A program made the translations under genes and the position numbers. 64,000 nt of DNA from Phragmites australis (taxonomy: Eukaryota > Streptophyta > Magnoliopsida > Poales > Poaceae): contig NC_084924.1 in assembly GCF_958298935.1 (NCBI RefSeq), positions 30,911,819 through 30,975,818 on the forward strand, written 5' to 3'. Of this stretch, positions 46,684 to 58,362 are shown piece by piece; position 1 is the first letter of the stretch, and each line of letters starts with the position of its first letter. Under the pieces are notes generated by a model. It was not told the origin of the DNA, did no database searches, and worked only from the letters and a program-made list of their open reading frames with translations.

Positions 46684-47361
46684 AATGCTCTTATCAGAGT
46701 CAGTTGTAGATCAGAGCTGGCACAGATGCTCTATCCTATATATCTCAGCTTTTAGCTGCAACATCATCAATTCATTTCCAAAAGCCACCACCAGTGCCCC
46801 TTGCATCTTCCCGACGGCTCCTCCACCCTAACGATGCTATTGTTGCGCCTCTCTGACTCCGCCGCCCTCGTCCCCAAGCCTGACACCTCCTTGAGCATCT
46901 CCTTCCAGGCAGCCTACTCGTCCCCAAGCCTGACGCCAGCCCCAGCACCTCATCCCCAATGGTCTCCTCCCCGGTGCCTCGAGCTTAAGCCCAGTGTCAT
47001 TGTTCCCGAGCTCCACTCCGACAACCTCGTCCCCAATGGCCTCCTCCCCAATGACCTCCTCCCTGGTGACCTCCTCCCCTGCGGCCTCCTCCCCAGCACC
47101 ACAAGCCCAAGCCTGGCCTCCTCGTCCCCGAGTGCCATCACACCGCCATCGACTCCTTCGCCAATGACCCGGTCGTGCTCCTCCCACGACAACTCCGGTA
47201 AGAACCCCATCACCCTTTTTTTCTTCCTTAGGCTCAGTAGCCAAGGATGGATGGATGGAAGATTTTCATGTGCCCCGCCTTCATGCTTAGGACAGGAATG
47301 ATGAAATGATTACCAGTCTGTACTTGTCCAAAACTCCTATTGCCTTCATACAAGTAAGCTA

Positions 47362-47363
<2 letters not shown>

Positions 47364-47457
<94 letters not shown>
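47364..47457. repeat. AT microsatellite, about 94 bp
   Basis: Uninterrupted AT dinucleotides. Confidence 0.97.
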
Positions 47458-47459
<2 letters not shown>

Positions 47460-49150
47460 AGATTACTGTATTGGGGCTAGGACAGATTGAGTTTTTGTAT
47501 TTTTTTCAGAAGAGTTTGGGTAGATTGTATGTATGATAACTGATCGATCAATGTCCAGATTATAAGTACAACTAAACACTGTTAATCAGTTGTGAATATT
47601 AGTTGGTGATGTGGTGGTCGCCTTGCTAGTTACTACTGGTGACGATGAGACAACAAACAATGTTAATCAATTGTGAATTTGTGATAGCTACAATATGCAC
47701 GATCTTGCTTACTTTCTGAAGATAGCTTGCATAACAGATGACTGCAAATTTTCATGCTTTTTTTTACCATATGATCAGTATAATAGAGCAACAACCAGAT
47801 TTTGAAATATAAGTTGTCATGTCTTTGAATATAAAATACAGACCGAGTGCATAAGATGGTGTAGAATGTGAATAATAACAGAAAAACAAATCTCTATGTA
47901 TTTATGTGTAAGGTTTCATTGATTTATAAGGTGGACTTGAAATGTTTACATGTGTTGTTTAGTTCTATCAGCACATATGCCCTACTTTTTTAGATGCCAC
48001 ATGGATCTAGCAAGTATCATGGACACATCCGAAGGAGCGTCTACTACCCGACGTGTGGTCCCCCCTCCCCCCACTCGTCCTCCTGGCCTATTCCCCTATG
48101 ATGGCTTCACCCCGCCCTCCTCGATGCCCTCATGTATGATCAAAATGGTATATCTCTCATCTAGTTTGGTTGGACAACTATAGTTGGAAAATGTATAGTT
48201 GTTAAAGATTTGCCTATATTGATGTAGGTGATTTCTCCTCTAGTTTGGTTAAACGAAATGATTGCTAGCATAAAGGGTTGTACACAACCTGTTGTGACTA
48301 CCACTATAGGTGATGGCGGTACAAGGAAGATATCAATTAGTTTTCAGATGCCGACAAGCGAAGAAGAATCTATCAATATTCTTACCTCTGGCATCTAATC
48401 ACCAGAGAGCTATGTGGCTGAAAAAAGCGCAGTGGCAGTGATTTTGCAAGAGGTTGAGGATCAAGTAGGGTATATTTTACCTAACTACAACTATTCGAAT
48501 TGAAAACGCTTGAGTAAAATGTGGAGGATGTGGCATCAATGACTACCAGTCTCTCGTGGTTACATGCATTTCACACGGTTTGTGACATGAATTTTAACTT
48601 ATAGTATTATCTCATATATTATAAAATTTTCTCTTTACATTCATGCTCTTTACCTGTAGGATTTTTAATGGAACAGTAGAATGCTTTCTTATGTTAGCTT
48701 GGGTTCACTTTTATGCTATATTATAGAGTGGCTTGGGTACACAATGATTGGACTGAAAGTGAAGAGGGTTCATGAAGGCAGGTATCAGGCTTATGTGGAG
48801 TTTGATTCAAGTATCAGCAATTTCTTTGTTTATGGAATGTTGTTGGATCTACCTTTTTTACTCGAGATAGTATGCTCATTTATGAATTACGCTATTTGGA
48901 TGAGATATATGGAGTTGATATCGTAGATGTCAACTATGAGGATAATATGATTCATCCTGCACCGTAGAATCAAAGATGAGTGCATTTGTAATGTGTTTAA
49001 TTTTATGATGTGAACTAAGATAATGTTTATGTGTGGATGTTGATGAACTCATGATTATGTATGGATGTTAATGAACTCATGATTATGTGTGGATTTGGAT
49101 TAACTTTTTGTGATGCATGTGTTTATGTATATATCTTTCTGTGATGAATG

Positions 49151-49152
<2 letters not shown>
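47458..49152. other. Interior of the CACTA-like region, no gene
   Basis: Only short frames; the longest runs (47950-48183 and 48681-48926) have no recognisable domain. Near 49020-49090 GATTATGTGTGGAT-type phrases are repeated three times. Confidence 0.4.

Positions 49153-49187
<35 letters not shown>
49153..49187. repeat. TA microsatellite, about 35 bp
   Basis: Uninterrupted TA dinucleotides. Confidence 0.95.
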
Positions 49188-49190
<3 letters not shown>

Positions 49191-49366
49191 TACAAATTTG
49201 AAATTGAATTTTGAATATTGTATTATTGAATTTGTAATTTATTGGCGCCTACAAAAATATCAGTGTCGGCTTGTCCCATTAGCCGGTACTGATACTCAGA
49301 CTATCAGTGCCGATTGTTTGTTATGAACCGACACTAAAACTCATTATCAGTATCGGTTCACAAACC

Positions 49367-50895
49367 GGTACTGTCGGAGGGTTAACTCCTGTCGCAGGGA
49401 TCCCGAGGGACCCCTTTTTAGAGATTCGGCCGGAGGGATGATTCTGAATATGTTTGCTGGAGAAATAAATGGATGTAAATGCAATGGCAGGTGGGGTGGA
49501 ATGATCAAATGCAGAAAAGAGTAAATGCGCTGGGGGGGATTTTTAGACAGGTTCGGACCGCGCGCGTAACACCCTGCTCCTGTGTAGATGCTATAAATGC
49601 CCTGAGAATATCTCTTAGGAATGTACTAGTTATAAGAATAATTGTCTATCCTAGAGCCTCAGGCTCCTTGTTCTTCGGTGGTTACAGCTTCTATGCCTGT
49701 ACGAAGGTGTTCTTCGATCTCTGAGCAAGTGCTTGAGAATTCGGGCGTCCTCTGTTTGCTACAACTTGTCTGGGATTGCCTCTACCTTTGATTGATCTAA
49801 CTTCGACCTGTGTTGGACCCTGTTGGATCTGCTTTGTTCGTGCCTGCCAGCCGCTTTAAATACCCGCCGGCGGTAGTGTACCCCGAAAGGGAGGGCACGA
49901 GTTCCAAGGCGCCATAAATGGAAAGGGCGTTATCATGGCCTCTGCGCGAAGTGACGGGGGTTGAAAACGCGCCCCACGCCTGGTCTTCAGTCGTCATGAT
50001 GGCGCTGGCAACGGGCGCCATGGAGAGGGCCCACCGGGCAGCCGCAGAGCGGCTCGGCGTGCCCGCCCGATCTTGTTCGCCTGCCACAGCAGCGTGGCAA
50101 ACGGAACGCCTCGGGCCTCGCGACGCTATCCCGAGGCGCGCCGGATGACGCGGGATGGGACCCGTGCATTAAATGTCCCCACGCCCTTCTGCCAGAGTAT
50201 GGCAGAGACTAACACCGAGCGTGGCGGGAGCAGTTGGAGGTGACAGGCCACGCGCGCCCTTAAATGTGGCATCTGGCCTTTCACTGGCTGACACCTCATC
50301 GCTGGACCCCTATGGGGATCACTGACAGGGGGCTTCCTGGGTCGTCGGGGAACCGAGTGCTCGGGGGCCACTGTTTACCTCCCTGAGCACTCTCTCCCGA
50401 GAACGCCCTCTCTTGGTCCTCGGGGAACCGAGTGCTCGGGGGCCACTGTTTATGGCCCGAGCACTCTCTCCCGGGCTTGTCCGTACGGATCCTCGGGGAA
50501 CCGAGTGCTCGGGGGCCGCTGCTCGCAGCCCCGAGCACTCTCTCTCGGAACTATCTTCCTTGGGTCCTCGGGGTACTCGGGTGCCCGGGGGGCCACTGCT
50601 CGCAGCCCCGGGCACACCCCTCCCGGTACTCGGTTCTCCTGTTCGTCGGGGGACTTGGGTGCTCGGGGGTCACTGTTCACCTCCCGAGCACTCTCTTTTC
50701 GGTCACTTAGTCTTCGCAGATCATCGGGGAACCTGGGTACTCGGGGATCACTGTTTGTAGCCCTGAGCGCCCTCTCTCGGAACTTAGTTCTTTTTACCTT
50801 GCGGAGATGACCCCCGCGGGAGGACGCCACGTGACGGATTGCTGATCTGGCCTCAGGATTCGGGGACCTCTGGTTTCTGATTCACCGACAGGTAC
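49367..50895 (-). mobile_element. Solo LTR related to the 4873 gypsy LTR, 1,519 bp
   Basis: LTR 49372-50890 with ends TGTCGG and CCGACA, flanked by the 5-bp duplication GGTAC (49367-49371 and 50891-50895). Read on the minus strand it starts TGTCGGTGAATCAG, like TGTCGGTGTATCAGG at 4873. It carries six or so tandem units of 70-80 bp with GTGCTCGGGGGCCACTG and GAGCACTCTCTCCCG, plus a minus-strand TATTTAAA near 49853. It lacks the G-boxes of the other family members. The interior was lost by LTR-LTR recombination. Confidence 0.88.
50340..50790 (-). repeat. Tandem units in the solo LTR
   Basis: About six imperfect units, each with CTCGGGGAACCGAGTGCTCG or similar, near 50346, 50420, 50493, 50565, 50640 and 50722. 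Related to the 73-bp units at 5136 but more diverged. Confidence 0.75.
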
Positions 50896-51724
50896 TGATA
50901 GTCATAGACTATAAGTACCGAGTAATTAGTACCGATTAAAAATTCACCATTAATAACGTTTTTGAGTCAATACTAATGATCATTTGTATAGTTGTGATCA
51001 GTGGCCACGCGCCCGAGAGATTGAGAACATGACACCCAAATTCTTCACACATGCAGAATCGCAGTCTCTCTCTCTAGGTGCATGCCATCTAGTCACGAAC
51101 TCACGGTCACAGCGATCGATGATGCATGCTTGGCACCACCGTGTCCTCGCCGTCGTCAACTCGCCGCTACGCGGCAAGTAACCAACAGTACACCGAGCGC
51201 TGTTGAGCTGTGCGGGCCCATTGATGGTATCTTCTCTCGTTTCCTATACGGATGCATGCATGTCATGTCTTGGCTGCTAGACCAGTCCTAGTTCAGCGGT
51301 ACCTGGGCTAGATCCGGCCTATTAGCTTCATCTGCTCGGGACCAGATTTAGTTTCTGCTCGGGCGGCGTTGCGGCAATCAAATTTCAATAATATTATTAT
51401 GTTTTTACTTTGCGACTTATTACATTTCAACATTATTGCATGTTACGATGGCACTATTCAAAAGATTTATGCACTTGAGCTAACAGTGTGCAGTTGGATT
51501 TATTCGGTCCCTGTTTCACCACCCGATTGATCCTACGCAGCATTCCTGCCATGACCCAACCACCGGGTACCAACACCAGTCCGGTCGCTGCCATCACGCA
51601 CAAAGCGCCGCGCGCCGCACTTACAAATCAATCCTCCCTTCCTCGCGCCATCTGATTCTTCCCACCAACCGCTGTTGCCTCGATCACCTCGTTCGATCGT
51701 TCGCGCGCGGGGGCCGGGGCGACA
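50896..51724. other. CACTA right end and upstream region of the peptide gene
   Basis: 50896-51000 is the end of the CACTA-like DNA. 51000-51724 has no other gene and is the presumed promoter and leader of the peptide gene; I see no clear TATA box. Confidence 0.4.
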
Positions 51725-52060
51725 ATGGCATCCTCCTCCTGCCGGCCGGCCGCGGTCTGCGCGCTGCTGCTCCTCCTCCTGTCGGCCGCCGTGGGCACGC
51801 TGCCCGCGGGCGCGCAGGCGCCCGCGGAGGCCGCGATCGACGCGGAAGGCGACGGCAACGGCACCACTCGTGGCGGCGGCGCGCGAGGCGGCGGCGGGGG
51901 CGGAGGCGGCGCCGGTGGCGCGCGGAAGCTGGTGAGCAGCATCGACTGCCAGATCTGCGAGGCGACGTGCCGCGTCAAGTGCCTCATCAACAACCTCTTC
52001 CAGTGGGGCGGGTGCTACCAGCGATGCAAGGCTGACAACTGCAACGACTGGTGCAGGTAG
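51725..52060 (+). CDS. Small secreted cysteine-rich peptide, 111 residues
   Basis: Single-exon frame from ATG (GGCGACAATGGCATCC context) to TAG. Residues 1-32 form a signal peptide: a short start, a leucine core (VCALLLLLLSAAVG) and an AQA cleavage-like site. Next come an acidic stretch and a glycine run (about residues 50-65) ending GGARKLV. The C-terminal 37 residues hold eight cysteines at 75, 78, 82, 86, 97, 101, 106 and 110, spacing C-x2-C-x3-C-x3-C-x10-C-x3-C-x4-C-x3-C, enough for four disulfides; two CxxxC pairs suggest a helical hairpin. It would be exported to the cell wall space. It does not fit thionin, defensin or lipid-transfer patterns I know, so signalling or defence is only a guess. 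The frame is clean and codon use is GC-rich like other grass genes. Confidence 0.75.
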   Translation: MASSSCRPAAVCALLLLLLSAAVGTLPAGAQAPAEAAIDAEGDGNGTTRGGGARGGGGGGGGAGGARKLVSSIDCQICEATCRVKCLINNLFQWGGCYQRCKADNCNDWCR

Positions 52061-52939
52061 TACGCACGTAGTAGGTGCCTGCGCTGCATGCACGCGCGCG
52101 CGTCCACGGGTGCACGCCACGTCGTACTTCGAATCCCCACAGATCTCTCTTCGCCAGTCGTCCAACTGGTACACGCCAGATTGATCGGGTGGTTCGGACC
52201 AGGCCACGTATATAGCCTCCGCCTTTTGCAAATTTTCCATCCAACGCATACATACCTAAAGCTTAACTTGCGCCTCCATCGTCTCAATCTCACCTCGTAC
52301 ATGTATTTTTATGATTAAATATATTGGTGAGTTAATAACTTCCCATCGATAAGTTAGCGCATGGTACTATACTAATTTTGGAATAATTGAGAATGTATAT
52401 ATATATACATCTAAATATATATAGATATACGTAAGTATGTAACCGATCAGTGAGTCGACCGACGGTGGCAGAAGCAACACAAATGCAAAGACTTCCCTGT
52501 TTTGGGTGTATAACTCGACGTACGCCTGCTTCGTTCTTGTTTTACGTCCTGAAGGTTCTAAATATTTTCTGAGCAAGGTGACTCCGTATATATCACTAAT
52601 AAAAAAACGTAATTCTAGTTCGTGATCCTAGTCGGTTTCGAAAATCCAAGTATAGAAACTGTTATCACAACCGGTTCTTAACTCAACGGCCTTGTTTGAT
52701 GATTCAGTTAATTTATAATGCTATATCATACTCGGTTGGCAACCGCAACCGAGTGAAATATATCTTAATCGGTTCTCAACTAGAATGTACTGTAATATCT
52801 ATATTATCATATAATTGATTCTAACGGGAAACCGACTTTTATATATATATATGCAAGCCTCTCTAAGGTTGTGCGACGTACACGAGCGTAGACACGGATG
52901 TTGGTTTTGAGCTCAAGTATGTGGACGACTACGGAATTC

Positions 52940-53105
52940 TGTTAAATAGTATGATGTTATTATTGTTAAATAATATGATATCGTGATAATTAGTATTGTA
53001 GTAGCTATTATGTATTATCTTGCACATCTAATATAAAAAATTATACGTGACAATTATCACGATGTTGTGCTATTCAATTATAGCATCAAATGTCATATCG
53101 TGGTG
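52940..53105. repeat. Inverted-repeat block, MITE-like
   Basis: ATATCGTGATAATT on the left and its counterpart AATTATCACGATGTTG on the right, with matching outer words (AATAGTATGATG and TATAGCATCA). No clear target duplication. Confidence 0.45.
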
Positions 53106-53671
53106 AAAAAGATTCCTCTTCCATCCACCAACGTTACATGTAACTCCAAACGATGGAGTAGTGTGCAGTTTTGACGATTCCCAAGCTGTAAACGTCGGAA
53201 CATCATGTGCTCAATTTTCCTCTCGGAACAAGCTACTATCAGGAATCGCATCCAGAGATCTGATCAGATTAAGATCAGATCAAGACGCAACTCCAAGCAA
53301 CGTTACATGTAACATTTTAAGAACAGGTTACACGGCATTTTTTATTTGAAGGTGATGGAAAGTTGGACATCCTTGTCGGAACTTTCGATCCACACGTGTA
53401 GAAGCAGGCAAGGAAGATGAAACATAGTAAGTATACTGTTAGTAACAAAAACGCCAACAATATTATCGTTTTGGCGCGCGAAAGCGATACCGTGATAAGA
53501 CGACAGGAAATGCAGCCGCTCGCTGACTGTTAAGCTGAACTCACCACCGATACGGACGAGTACGCGCGAACACAAGACAGAAATCCTCGTGACACTTGGT
53601 TCGTACGCAAGCGACCAGTTTTCTCAGCCTCCAGTGGGTGGGAGCAGCGTCGCGCAGTGCAGGCAGGCTGC

Positions 53672-53694
53672 TGGTAGCAGCAGCAGCAGCAGAG
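53672..53694 (+). repeat. AGC microsatellite
   Basis: About six AGC units in GGTAGCAGCAGCAGCAGCAG. Confidence 0.85.
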
Positions 53695-55612
53695 CAGGTT
53701 GGCTCACTCCTTCGTTGGACGTGCCGGCTGACCACCTTTGCCAGATGAGTGTATGTATGCACACCGACACAACAGTAGGAGAGGTCCAGGTGTCTAACAC
53801 GCTGAGGAGCTTTTGCATGTGAAAGAATGGGTGAAGAAATATCGGCCATCATCTTCGTCGTCATGGCAGACTAGAACGTCGGGAAGAACACGACAAGCTG
53901 AGAAGGAAGGATCCCGAAGTTGGGCCAGAATTGTGTAATGGTGTTGGGTTTGGGCCGATACGTTATGTATTGGTATATTACTGGGTCGTGCATTCATTCA
54001 AGCCGGCCAGGTCTACCTCCTCATCGAGCTGCAGTCGCAACGGGCGCATAGTTACGGGTATCAAAATTTGATTCGGATTTACATGTCTGACTCAGGAAAA
54101 AATTTAGACTCACGAATACAGGCTTCTTCGTGTCATGGTAATTTGTGAGGTCGTGGTGCCGATCCACGTTTTAATTTAATTTTGCCAAACCAAATACGTG
54201 CATTTGTACTACTGATTACTAGCAAGCTCCCAAACATATCCACTGGATCAAAGTAGAAAAGATTCGGGAACCAAACGTACCTTTGATTATACTGCTGCAA
54301 GTTCATGACTCGGTTCATCTCTGCGCGTGGAAGTAGAGATTCGATCTATCTCTACTGGCTCTGAATTCCCCGAATCCCCTTGCTTTGCTGTGTTCCTCTC
54401 GTGGTCTGCTACAAGAATGTACAACAGTACAGAGCCATGCTAATGCTGATACTGTGATACAGATCTCCACTCCACTGTTTGAGAGCAGCACAGGTGGTCA
54501 CGGATCTGAAAAGGAGTGAAGAACACCGGCTCTGGACCCGTCGTGGAGACAAATTAGAACGGTTGAGTTTAATCGCTAACGTGCAAACTCTGCAAACTGG
54601 CATGTCTGTCCATGCCGTCGATCTGCCTCTAATTATGTAGTGGAACATCTCGTTGCGCACGCGTCAGTCTTGGCACGGCGGTATGGCTACCCTTCCCGCG
54701 CCGTGCAGCAGGCACCACCACCGGCTCGCTCGGGCTCGCAAGGTGCTACAGTAATTTGTGAGTGCATCAACTGTAAAATGCAGTTTTAGCATTGTAGCGA
54801 AAATACTGTTGAAAAAGGTAATATAACATTACTATATCACTAAAATTCTGACTATCCATTCGATGCGAATCCAGCTCGCTCGCCCCCTCCAATGGCATGT
54901 ATTATAACAGATGCTGGACTACAGCCGATGTCATGTAGTGAACGGCCAACTTTTATATATAATCATATTTGCTTCTAACAAAAAACCGATATATTCGAGC
55001 CACGTGTCCTCACCAACTGACTGCGGTATACGTAGACACGTAAATTGAAAACTAAGACAGACAGAGTGATTCATATATCTATTTTAGTTCAACTTAATTA
55101 TCTAATTAATCATTTTAACTATGCCATCGCTCTCTACACCCATCCCTCGTTCTCTCTCAGTGCAAGCAGATTAATACATAATACTGATTTATAGGAACCG
55201 TGCGCACACCAGCTACGATAACCTGCAGGCTGTTTATAATACTCCGGATACGATAAGCATACTTATGGTGGTAGTTGAGCCACATCTAGCCAGCGCTACC
55301 GGTGTGCTACTACCAAAACGTCAAAAAGGAGTAGTGCATGCATGTTCCATTTAGGATCCATGTGTCTATCCTGTCGGACCTTTCAAGGACAAAATTAAGT
55401 CTAAACATCTACTCGATCCAACTATTAATACATACAAAGCTATTAGTATTTGACGCGCATGAAAATGAAACTATTATAGTTTAAATATTTTTTTTGAAAA
55501 CTAATTATGAAAATGTATGGTCAAACGTGTACACTAGAGATCGTGTGGATGCTCTGAACATACGACAAGTGCAAACTGGATGGGTCAGCTACGCGGAAAC
55601 ATACATAAATTA

Positions 55613-55844
55613 CTATATCGGTTTTCGTTTGCTTATCACCATTAATTTATTATAGTGATTTTGATCTTATGTTTTTTAAAGATTTACAAATACTTAAAAG
55701 TATACAATATTAATGAAGTACACTTTACGTCAAATTTAATGATATAAAAGTTTTAGATATCTATAAACTATTTATAGAAAAAAAAAGGATCAAAATTGCT
55801 ATGTAAAGCCACGGTGACAACTTAATAAAAACTGAGGTGGTATA
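55613..55844. mobile_element. MITE, same family as 2879-3111
   Basis: Left end TATCGGTTTTCGTTTGCTTA; right end reverse-complemented ACCACCTCAGTTTTTATTAA. Shares internal words TTTACAAATACTTAAAA and GATCAAAATT with the first copy. Confidence 0.7.
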
Positions 55845-56140
55845 TCTGAGACACGTTTTTTTATCGTTCACGCACTGCATAAGTCTAAAAGGCTTACGAA
55901 CCTCTGCTTGACTAATTCAGAATTGAACCGGATCAAGATCATAAACAATGGAGCCACATGGATCGTGGATGTCGCTAGTCCAAGACCTGCTACTAGCTAC
56001 CATACTTACAGAACATATAACTAGATTATATACATATAAAGAATATATCGTATTTAGATAGGATACATTGTATCTGTATTTAGCTACTCCGGATATTTAC
56101 GGAACTGAATTTGCAGATCTTGATGCACCCGGACATCTAG
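55845..56140. other. AT-rich DNA, no gene
   Basis: Probably belongs in part to the 5' portion of the gypsy LTR that follows. Confidence 0.35.
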
Positions 56141-57270
56141 AAGGTATATGCTGGAAGATCTCGAACGGTTACCCGACTCGAGTACGACTAATATTCAGGT
56201 TGGATTCATCTGCTTTGTCTTCACCAATAACTTGAAGGACTCTCTATCGATTACGGCTGTAGCCAAGGCAGTATCTCGGCCCCATATAAGGTGGTGACTT
56301 ATATCCCCGGAGGAAAAGACCTAATCCAGTGCATCTCGAAGCAAGCAACACCAAGACCCTAGCAATTGAGAGACTCGGTAACTTCAACCCTAGATTAGTC
56401 TAGATCCAATTTACTTGATTGTAATAGGTTTAGCTACACTGCTTGTACTTGAGGTACCAATATACAACAACATCTAATCCACACAGGACGTAGAGTATTA
56501 CTCCAACCAGGGTCTAAACCTGTCTACATCACATGTCTTGTTTCGTGCTTAATCCCTGACCTCGAAGGTACCCCTTGTTCAATTTACAGATATATTGTCG
56601 GGAATATATCTTTAACAGTTGGCGCGTCAGGTAGGGGACTTCATTTGGTTTTTAGGATCGATCATGTCTCTAGTACATGCTCGTGTTGGATTCTCTGACG
56701 ATGGCTTCTACGACTACTTCGAGTCGATGTCGGCCATCTTTACATTGCCTCCTGCTGGGTCTGAGATCATCTTCGGAACCATGGCATACTGTTGGGACGC
56801 CTAAGGCGGATTGATCCACACCGATATCATCGAATCCAACCCATTGATTGCGTACCGCGAGGTGGGACACCACGACTGGGATCATCAGGAGCCTAATGTT
56901 CTCCAGTTCATGGACACTAACAACAACGGTGAGGGTCACAAAAGTGGTGATGACAACTCCATTGATAGCCAGAGCAGCCGAACAATGGTCAAGTGCGACA
57001 AGGAGAGCCTAGAGATGGTCGAGCACTTCTGTCGGATAACGACTACCTCCAAAAGCTTGGAGTCTAAGCATCGAGTTGTCGGATTGACCGTCGCGTCCAA
57101 GCATGTTTTGGTCAGTGTTTCTGAAAGGAAAATCGCCTTGTACGACACGTGTTCTTCTTCCCCTTTTATGATCCAAACGGCGTGGCTGACGTGGTGTCCA
57201 CATAGTCCAGTAATCATCACGGACAAGATGCAATTTTGCCTATCGATACATCTAATTCCAATAGCTTAAT
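56141..57270 (+). mobile_element. Truncated gypsy element copy 1: LTR end, primer site, gag start
   Basis: LTR portion with a TATA-like CCATATAAGG near 56282 and an end at about 56616. Then TTGGCGCGTCAGGTAGGGG (primer region, 56619-56637) and the start of a gag-like frame from Met at 56664 (MSLVHARVGFSDDGFYDYFE) to TGA or TAA near 56802. The sense continues in another frame to about 57269. No pol follows. Confidence 0.6.
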
Positions 57271-57490
57271 TACTTGAAAGCTACGCTACTGAAAAAACCC
57301 TGATGACCGGCTATCACTGTTCGATTAAAATCGACAATGATTAGATATCATTGCTGATTCATAACCTCTAAATACCAATTAATCATTGAGGTCACATGAA
57401 TTGATAGTGATACTACTTATCACTAGCGGTCCATCTTACCAACCTGCAAAAATACGTATTATCGAACCAACCGGCAGTGACATTGCCAGT
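57271..57490. other. Possible CACTA end fragment
   Basis: CTACTGAAAAAACCCTGATG followed by GGCTATCACTG, TAGATATCATTGC and TAGTGATACTACTTATCACT, the kind of subterminal words CACTA elements have. Only one end is present. Confidence 0.35.
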
Positions 57491-58362
57491 TTGTGTTTGT
57501 CGAGTATCTAACTATGAGGTATATATGCATAAGGAGTACACCATACATGGATATGGTATATCGTACACCTGTTAGACAACTCGGATATCAACTGTGGGAC
57601 CCGATATATTTGAAAATCATGAAATCCTATGCCATGAAGGTCTCGATCGAGTTAACCGACTCGAGCATGACTTGTATCTAAGTTGGATCCAACTACATTG
57701 CCTTGACCGACAAGATGAATGACTTCCTATCGACTACAGCTGGGATTATGGCAGTGCCAGGACCCCTATATAAGGCAGGGATCCAAACCCTTGGAAGGAG
57801 GATGAACAACTCACGACAGATCAACACCTACGCAACTTGACGTAAGCACAAGACCCTAGCTTTAGAAATACTCAGCGACTTTAACCTTAGATTAGTTTAG
57901 ATCTAATCTACTCCATTGTAATAGGTTTAGCCACCATTCTTGTACTCGAGACAATACATATACATCATCATCCACACAGAACGTAGGGTATTACTCTGCT
58001 TTAGGGGCCTGAACCTGTACACATCGTGTGTCTTGTTTCCTGCTTGATCCCTGATCTCTCGAAGGTACCCCATTTAGATTACGGACACATTGTCAGGAAC
58101 AAATCTTTGACAGTCTGCATGCCATGTAGGGGCCTTCATTTGTTTTTCATGATCGATCAGGTCTCAAGGGCGTGATCGTGTTGGATTCTTTGACACCGGC
58201 TTCTACGATCACATCTAATCGGCAGCGATCATCTTTGCATCGCCTCCTACCGATTTAGAGATCATCTTTGGAACATTGGCACACTGTTGGGATGATCAAG
58301 GTGAGTTGATCCATACTGGTATCATCGAGTCTAGCCCATTGGACACATACCACAAGGTGGGA
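57491..58362 (+). mobile_element. Truncated gypsy element copy 2: LTR end, primer site, gag start
   Basis: Parallels copy 1: TATA-like CTATATAAGG near 57767, ATTGTAATAGGTTTAGCCAC near 57916, CACACAGAACGTAGGGTATT near 57974, a primer-like region with GTAGGGGCCTTC near 58125, then gag-like sequence. Copy 1 and copy 2 match over about 700 bp at an offset of about 1.48 kb. It is cut abruptly at about 58362 by the copia LTR. Confidence 0.6.

Larger units (their letters stand above)
46600..51000. mobile_element. Probable CACTA-like element, interrupted by a solo LTR
   Basis: The right part (49250-49371 plus 50891-51000) has subterminal repeats of the type ATCAGTGTCGG, AACCGGTACTGATA and CGGTTCACAAACCGG, and ends ATTTGTATAGTTGTG, a degenerate CACTA terminus. 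The left part starts near TCACTAATAGTCC with subterminal CAGTGGCGGTTGCGG. I could not find a matching left inverted repeat, so one element is not proven. The interior has no transposase, only a Pro, Ser and Leu rich frame (46801-47301) and scattered short frames. Confidence 0.42.
52061..55612. other. Intergenic DNA with minor repeats
   Basis: No convincing gene. Contents: TA-rich runs near 52395-52435; an AT-rich inverted-repeat block at 52940-53105; an AGC microsatellite near 53672-53694; CACTA-like subterminal words near 52640-52830 (AACCGGTTCTTAAC, AATCGGTTCTC). Confidence 0.45.

Noticed and set aside
46801..47301. 166-codon Pro, Ser and Leu rich frame
   Set aside because: Repetitive LLPNDLLPGDLLP-like text from short GC-rich duplications in CACTA-like DNA; no domain.
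49117..49326. Frame with an IYIYIYIY stretch
   Set aside because: Translation of a TA microsatellite.
56664..57269. Possible host gene with MSLVHARVGFSDDG start
   Set aside because: The same sequence recurs 1.48 kb downstream, each time directly after an LTR end and primer-like site, so it is retrotransposon gag.
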